From Cryptomeria japonica (Eukaryota > Streptophyta > Pinopsida > Cupressales > Cupressaceae), in the NCBI RefSeq assembly GCF_030272615.1, contig NC_081414.1:236954233-237014232 (forward strand): DNA of 60,000 bases. The letters run 5' to 3'. Under the pieces are notes generated by a model. The model was not told the origin of the DNA, ran no database searches, and was given only the letters and a program-made list of their open reading frames with translations. The position numbers were made by a program, and so were the translations under genes. Of this stretch, positions 56,305 through 60,000 are shown one piece after another. Within the stretch, counting starts at the first letter, position 1. Each line of letters opens with the position of its first letter.

Positions 56305-57548
56305 TATTAACAGCAATCAAGAAGGAAGACTGGGAGGGGGGGTGAATCATTCTTCACTGGATCAAAGAAAATTAAACTTCAAAGCATAAACTGATAAACT
56401 GCAGCAATGAATCAGATAAGAAAATTAACAGCACAACACAGAACACCAAGATTTTGATGTGGAAAACCCGGTTAACAGAAAAACCACGGTGGGAACCTAC
56501 CTATAATAAGATGATACTCTGTAGTAGTATGTGAAAATGTTACAATGGGGAATGCACATGCATTCAAGAACACTGCCTAGAGCTCACTGCTCAAAAGATA
56601 TATGCTCGGAAGGCTACAACCCTCAGAGAAGTCTCACTGACTTACAATATGATTCAGACTACAATCTAGAAGAATGAACTGCAATAATAGCATCTACAAA
56701 TGCTTGATGACAATTCCGGTTAAGCACAATTGTCTGCTCTGCAACACCAATCTCATCTCAACACTACATTAAATGATAAGTCTCTTGTTTGCACAATCAC
56801 CTCTCTCTGATAATGCAGACACACTACTGACACCTAAATTACATAAGCATCTCACCTATATATACAAATGATCAACCTTGATAACAAGGTCGGCTAAACC
56901 CTAACCCTCAACTCATAATTACAAAAATTACATTACATGATACAAAGATCGATCACCAAACCAATATAATTATTTGCATTACATAGCATGGACTTAATTC
57001 AAATTCTTAAATGATCACATCCATCAGAAATCACACCAAGATCATCTGCAACATGCTACACCACCAGAAATACCGCATAACACGAAAATCATCACCGGTT
57101 CATAGAAATCATCAAAAAAATTCACAATGATCAATGCGCGATCACCAAAACAAATAGGAAACACCAAAAAACACATTAGAACCATCCGGAATAGTACCAA
57201 CACCACTTTTTAAATCTTCATCAATCAACATCTCAAAGCTCAAGAACGCAACCAATCAACAATTGTCACAAAGAAAGATAACTTGCGGAGCACCAAATCA
57301 CAAACCATCAGAAATGGATATACACAAGATCATCCCAAACGATATCCCAAAGTCTTAGCACAAGATCTGATCACACTGGAATATACCGGAGGAAATACCA
57401 GATTCCACAAAACAATGATCAACAAAACCAAACTTCAAAATTGGATCAAAAGATCTTCCCAAACTCACCGAAAAGATCACAGGAATATGTTGACATCAAT
57501 GAAAACAACATATCCTAGTAGTAGCAATGACAACAACCAAATCCAATA
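56305..57548 (-). repeat. Copia C 5' LTR
   Basis: Begins TATTAACAG (probably TG originally) and ends AATCCAATA against CCAACA in the other copy. Carries reverse forms of the shared motifs: 'gggggggtgaatcattc' (56,335), and 'gaaaaccacggtggga' with 'gtggaaaacccgg' (about 56,460-56,500). Confidence 0.82.
56856..56865 (-). promoter_or_regulatory. TATA-like box in copia C LTR
   Basis: The minus strand reads GTATATATAG about 690 bp upstream-to-downstream into the LTR, the best TATA match there. Confidence 0.4.
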
Positions 57549-57621
57549 GTGCCAATCACATCTCTTTTGCAAATTACATTAAGACTGCATCTGGTGACCC
57601 TAAGCCCCCAAAAACTAAACA

Positions 57622-58521
57622 TTATTTTTTTCCTGGATCAAATACTTGGTTTTCATCATGTAATATCATGCCAACCTGGTACATACTATTGTGTAATCTA
57701 ATTCCATCATAAAGCCTATCAATTGTCATCTTTCCATGTTTGCCATATATGTTATAATGTCTTTTGTTGTCATCTCCATATTCCATCATAGAATCATGGT
57801 AAGGATCATTTGAACTATTTTCTTTTCCTTTCTTCATCACAAGAGACCTCGAACTTTGATAAACTATCATACCCTCATGTTTATGAAAATCTACCTTTTG
57901 GAATTGTCCCCAATTTACATATTTTTCACTATCGGTCCCTATCTTCTGGTCATGCTGCACATAATCTATCTGGCAATGGTTTTCACCTTTTTATTCTATC
58001 TTTAGGTGAAATTATTTTAGGAGTATCATCATTAGGATTTGAAGAATAATTATTTTCCTCCTCTAGTACTGCCTCACAATACACCTTATTATTGCCATAC
58101 AAAATTTGAAAGTCATTTTTGGATGAAGTACCTCTATGTGATGATCAAATTACATACCCTTGTCTCATGTACCTTCTTCCTAAAACTCCTTTTCCTCTAT
58201 GGGTTTTTTATCACATGATTTCATCATATTATCACCCATGTTATTTCCACACATATCTAAATTGTCTACACTATCTAAAAAAAATTCCTTTTCATACAAT
58301 GGATTTGGGATCACATAGAGGTCTTCATCAGGTACACTATGGCAGTATATCATTTCATCATCACTATTTTTATCATTATAAAGAGGATTTGTAAAATGAT
58401 CTTTATACTCATATGACTCTTCAATTTGTGGGTCATCATATGTGCTCTCACTATCATTAATGTATTTATTAGAGAAATAGGAGGACTCATCACATAAAGT
58501 TTTTTTCCAAATTACAACCAT
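57622..58521 (-). pseudogene. Element D, acidic frames after gag
   Basis: 58,521-58,180 (rich in Asp, Glu, Asn, Tyr) and 57,960-57,622 (ending GMILHDENQVFDPGKK) are open frames in the same direction after gag, separated by stops and frame changes. No protein family recognised. Codon content (Asp/Asn/Tyr-rich) matches the gag C-terminal part, so they may be one long gag-like protein. Confidence 0.45.
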
Positions 58522-58636
58522 CCTTTGTCATGTCATCATCCAACTAATTTTAAAAACATTCGAAGCTATTTCCAGGTGTATGTGCACATTCTATCCAATT
58601 TCCATGATACACCTCATTTGCTTTTCTTGCATTTAT

Positions 58637-59880
58637 CTAATACTCTCTGTCTAGAAGATCTGAAATTTGTTCATTACTAAGTGAGTATGCCTCTGTTTCT
58701 GTCAAAGTGTCCTCATGGCTTTCAGGTATGGATGTTTCGTCACTTTCCTCATAACTAGGGTATTCCTCTTCATCAATTAAATCAATGTAGTTTTTAGATA
58801 AGGATGAATCAATCGTTTGTTCACTGTCAGATAAGTATGCTTCTTCACATGGAGACCATTCCTCATCATCGATGTTAGCAACAATTTCTTCAGGTTTTGA
58901 CTCCCAATTGTGAATATCATCAATTGTTTCCTCATAGAATGGTCCTTCCAAAGGGATAACTGATTCTCCTATATATTCATCTTCAATTGCATATCTTATG
59001 TTGATGTTACTCTTCTCACACACATCATGTAGTGCCCTATTCATCTCCATAGCAACCGAATACACTAATTGAAAATTATCAGGTCCGCATTCTCTCATGA
59101 GTAATTTTGTAAGTGTAGATATATTAGGCCTTATATCATCAGGTATTTGCAAAGAATTTGTCATCATTCTACCAATTAATCGGATTATAGATTCACCTTC
59201 CTTTCTCCTTATGTTGAAGAATGCATTAATGTACCGAGGGATCAATATAATGATTTATTTGAATCTGACTATGGAATGTAGAACATTGTGGAGAATGGAT
59301 TGAGGGATTGATGACATATACATTTTCTTCAATGATGCCATAGAAATCCTCTACGAACCACCATTCAAGTTCCTCCCATGATGAGATGATTTGCGGGGAC
59401 AACATACAAAAAATCTGCTCTGCAACATCTTCCAATGTCATCACGAACAGTTTCATGATCAATTCTTTTGAGTAAATCTCAAAAGTTTCAATAAACCAGT
59501 AAAATGCTTTCAAATGCCTAATTGTTGATTCACTTTCCTCTCCATGGAACCTCAACATATAATTTTAAGCTCATAGAGAAGCTTTTCTGAACACTCAGGA
59601 ATATCACTAAAACCCAATAGCTCATATAGTTCAGGAATATATCTTCCTTTTTATGGTTGTAGCGGCCATTGTTGTTGTGTGCATTGCATTCCTGGACATG
59701 GTGCTTCATAATAATATGGGTATCGGTACATTTTGGATGCTATATTGTTGCAGTAATTGATTTCTTCATTAATATTTTTTTATAGAGTTGCCACCTCCTT
59801 CATGGAGGACAAAATTCTTTTCTCTCCTTCCAAGTTCTTCTCAATAGAAGAGTTCCTTTTACCAACTACAACAAATCTCT
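58637..59880 (-). pseudogene. Element D gag
   Basis: Reading from about 59,880: VVVGKRNSSIEKNLEGEKRI, then MYRYPYYYEAPCPGMQ at about 59,727, then after a frame change 59,558-59,226 with GEESESTIRHLKAFYWFIET and MLSPQIISSWEELEWWFVED. This matches the W-x-x-L...F capsid core of Ty3/gypsy gag. 59,245-58,637, in another frame overlapping by 20 bp, continues it: FFNIRRKEGESIIRLIGRMM (the 'KQ..ESV..Y..RF'-like part), then a strongly acidic tail. A stop at about 59,730-59,690 and two frameshifts break it. Confidence 0.68.
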
Positions 59881-59913
59881 GAAACAAACTTTAGATTTAT
59901 AATATTTTTTACT

Positions 59914-59931
59914 CTCTCCCAATGGCGGCCA
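59914..59931 (-). other. Element D primer-binding site
   Basis: The minus strand reads TGGCCGCCATTGGGAGAG. It resembles the plant gypsy PBS TGGCGCCGTTGCCGGGGA with several changes. Confidence 0.6.
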
Positions 59932-59938
59932 AAGATTA

Positions 59939-60000
59939 TGTAATCACCACCAATAGAGTCACCAATCTATTGGTTCTCAAATCAACAAATTGGAAAATTC
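59939..60000 (-). repeat. Element D 5' LTR, start only
   Basis: Begins TGTAATCACCACCAATAG five bases from the PBS and runs off the window. Its last 30 bases match 39,732-39,761. Confidence 0.6.

Larger units (their letters stand above)
54866..57548 (-). mobile_element. Copia C: internally deleted Ty1/copia element (body and right LTR)
   Basis: Minus-strand copia with polypurine tract (54,866-54,878), RNase H and the end of RT, a short gag start, a PBS-like site and a 1,244-bp right (5') LTR. Only 1.4 kb of internal sequence remains, against about 4.7 kb in copia B: protease, integrase and most of RT are gone. The left LTR is truncated and interrupted by copia A. Stops are frequent. C is older than A because A interrupts it. 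Confidence 0.88.
57549..59938 (-). mobile_element. Ty3/gypsy-like element D, 5' part of body
   Basis: The minus-strand order is LTR (from 59,939 rightwards, off the window), PBS, gag and acidic frames, cut off at 57,548 by copia C. No protease, RT or integrase is in the window, so whether D is autonomous cannot be judged. The assignment rests on the Asp-tRNA-type PBS and a gypsy-type gag. Confidence 0.65.

Noticed and set aside
57283-57549. 88-codon plus-strand frame
   Set aside because: Lies inside the copia C LTR, antisense to the element.

Overview
The window is repeat-dominated nuclear DNA of a seed plant, probably a gymnosperm with a very large genome. That inference rests on Ty1/copia and Ty3/gypsy elements with long (1.2-1.7 kb) LTRs, heavy nesting, long AT-rich spacers, a decayed PLS-type pentatricopeptide (PPR) gene and LINE relics. 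I see no intact single-copy host gene, rRNA, tRNA or CRISPR array. Element letters (A-D, F, G, H) are my own labels.

Left part (1-9,373): a copia-type solo LTR at 551-1886, an inverted-repeat (MITE-like) candidate at 3354-3572, long featureless AT-rich spacer, a frameshifted PPR pseudogene (7205-7870, minus) and short degenerate tandem repeats up to 9,373.

9,379-24,788: one complete-looking 15.4 kb Ty3/gypsy element of the Tat type (F, minus strand). It has two 1,433-bp LTRs, a GGAAC target duplication, a primer-binding site, a polypurine tract, gag, protease, RT-RNase H, a second archaeal-type RNase H, integrase, and long noncoding leader and tail regions. A solo LTR of the same family (G, 27,333-29,069, ATTTC duplication) lies nearby.

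27,080-34,402: the least explained part. Read on the minus strand it holds (i) an array of about 16 diverged but individually palindromic hairpins (34,402-33,238), (ii) a decayed gene of about 1,100 codons with no recognised domain, an acidic middle and a coiled-coil-like end (33,094-29,690), and (iii) a degenerate array around CACAAAGTCTTCAA, split by solo LTR G. I treat this as a candidate undescribed repeat family (H).

37,196-60,000: a LINE RT relic (plus), a 5'-truncated LINE 3' end (minus), then nested elements. Copia B (minus, 43,458-51,167) is cleanly inserted, with a GAAGG duplication, into the integrase region of copia A (plus, 39,902-54,808). A interrupts an LTR of copia C (minus, an internally deleted gag-RT fusion). 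C abuts the gag region of a Ty3/gypsy-like element D (minus), whose LTR runs off the right end. LTR divergence, judged by eye, rises from B (about 3-4%) to A (about 10%), consistent with the nesting order. Many premature stops look like C-to-T decay at Gln, Arg or Trp codons, so none of these elements looks autonomous now.
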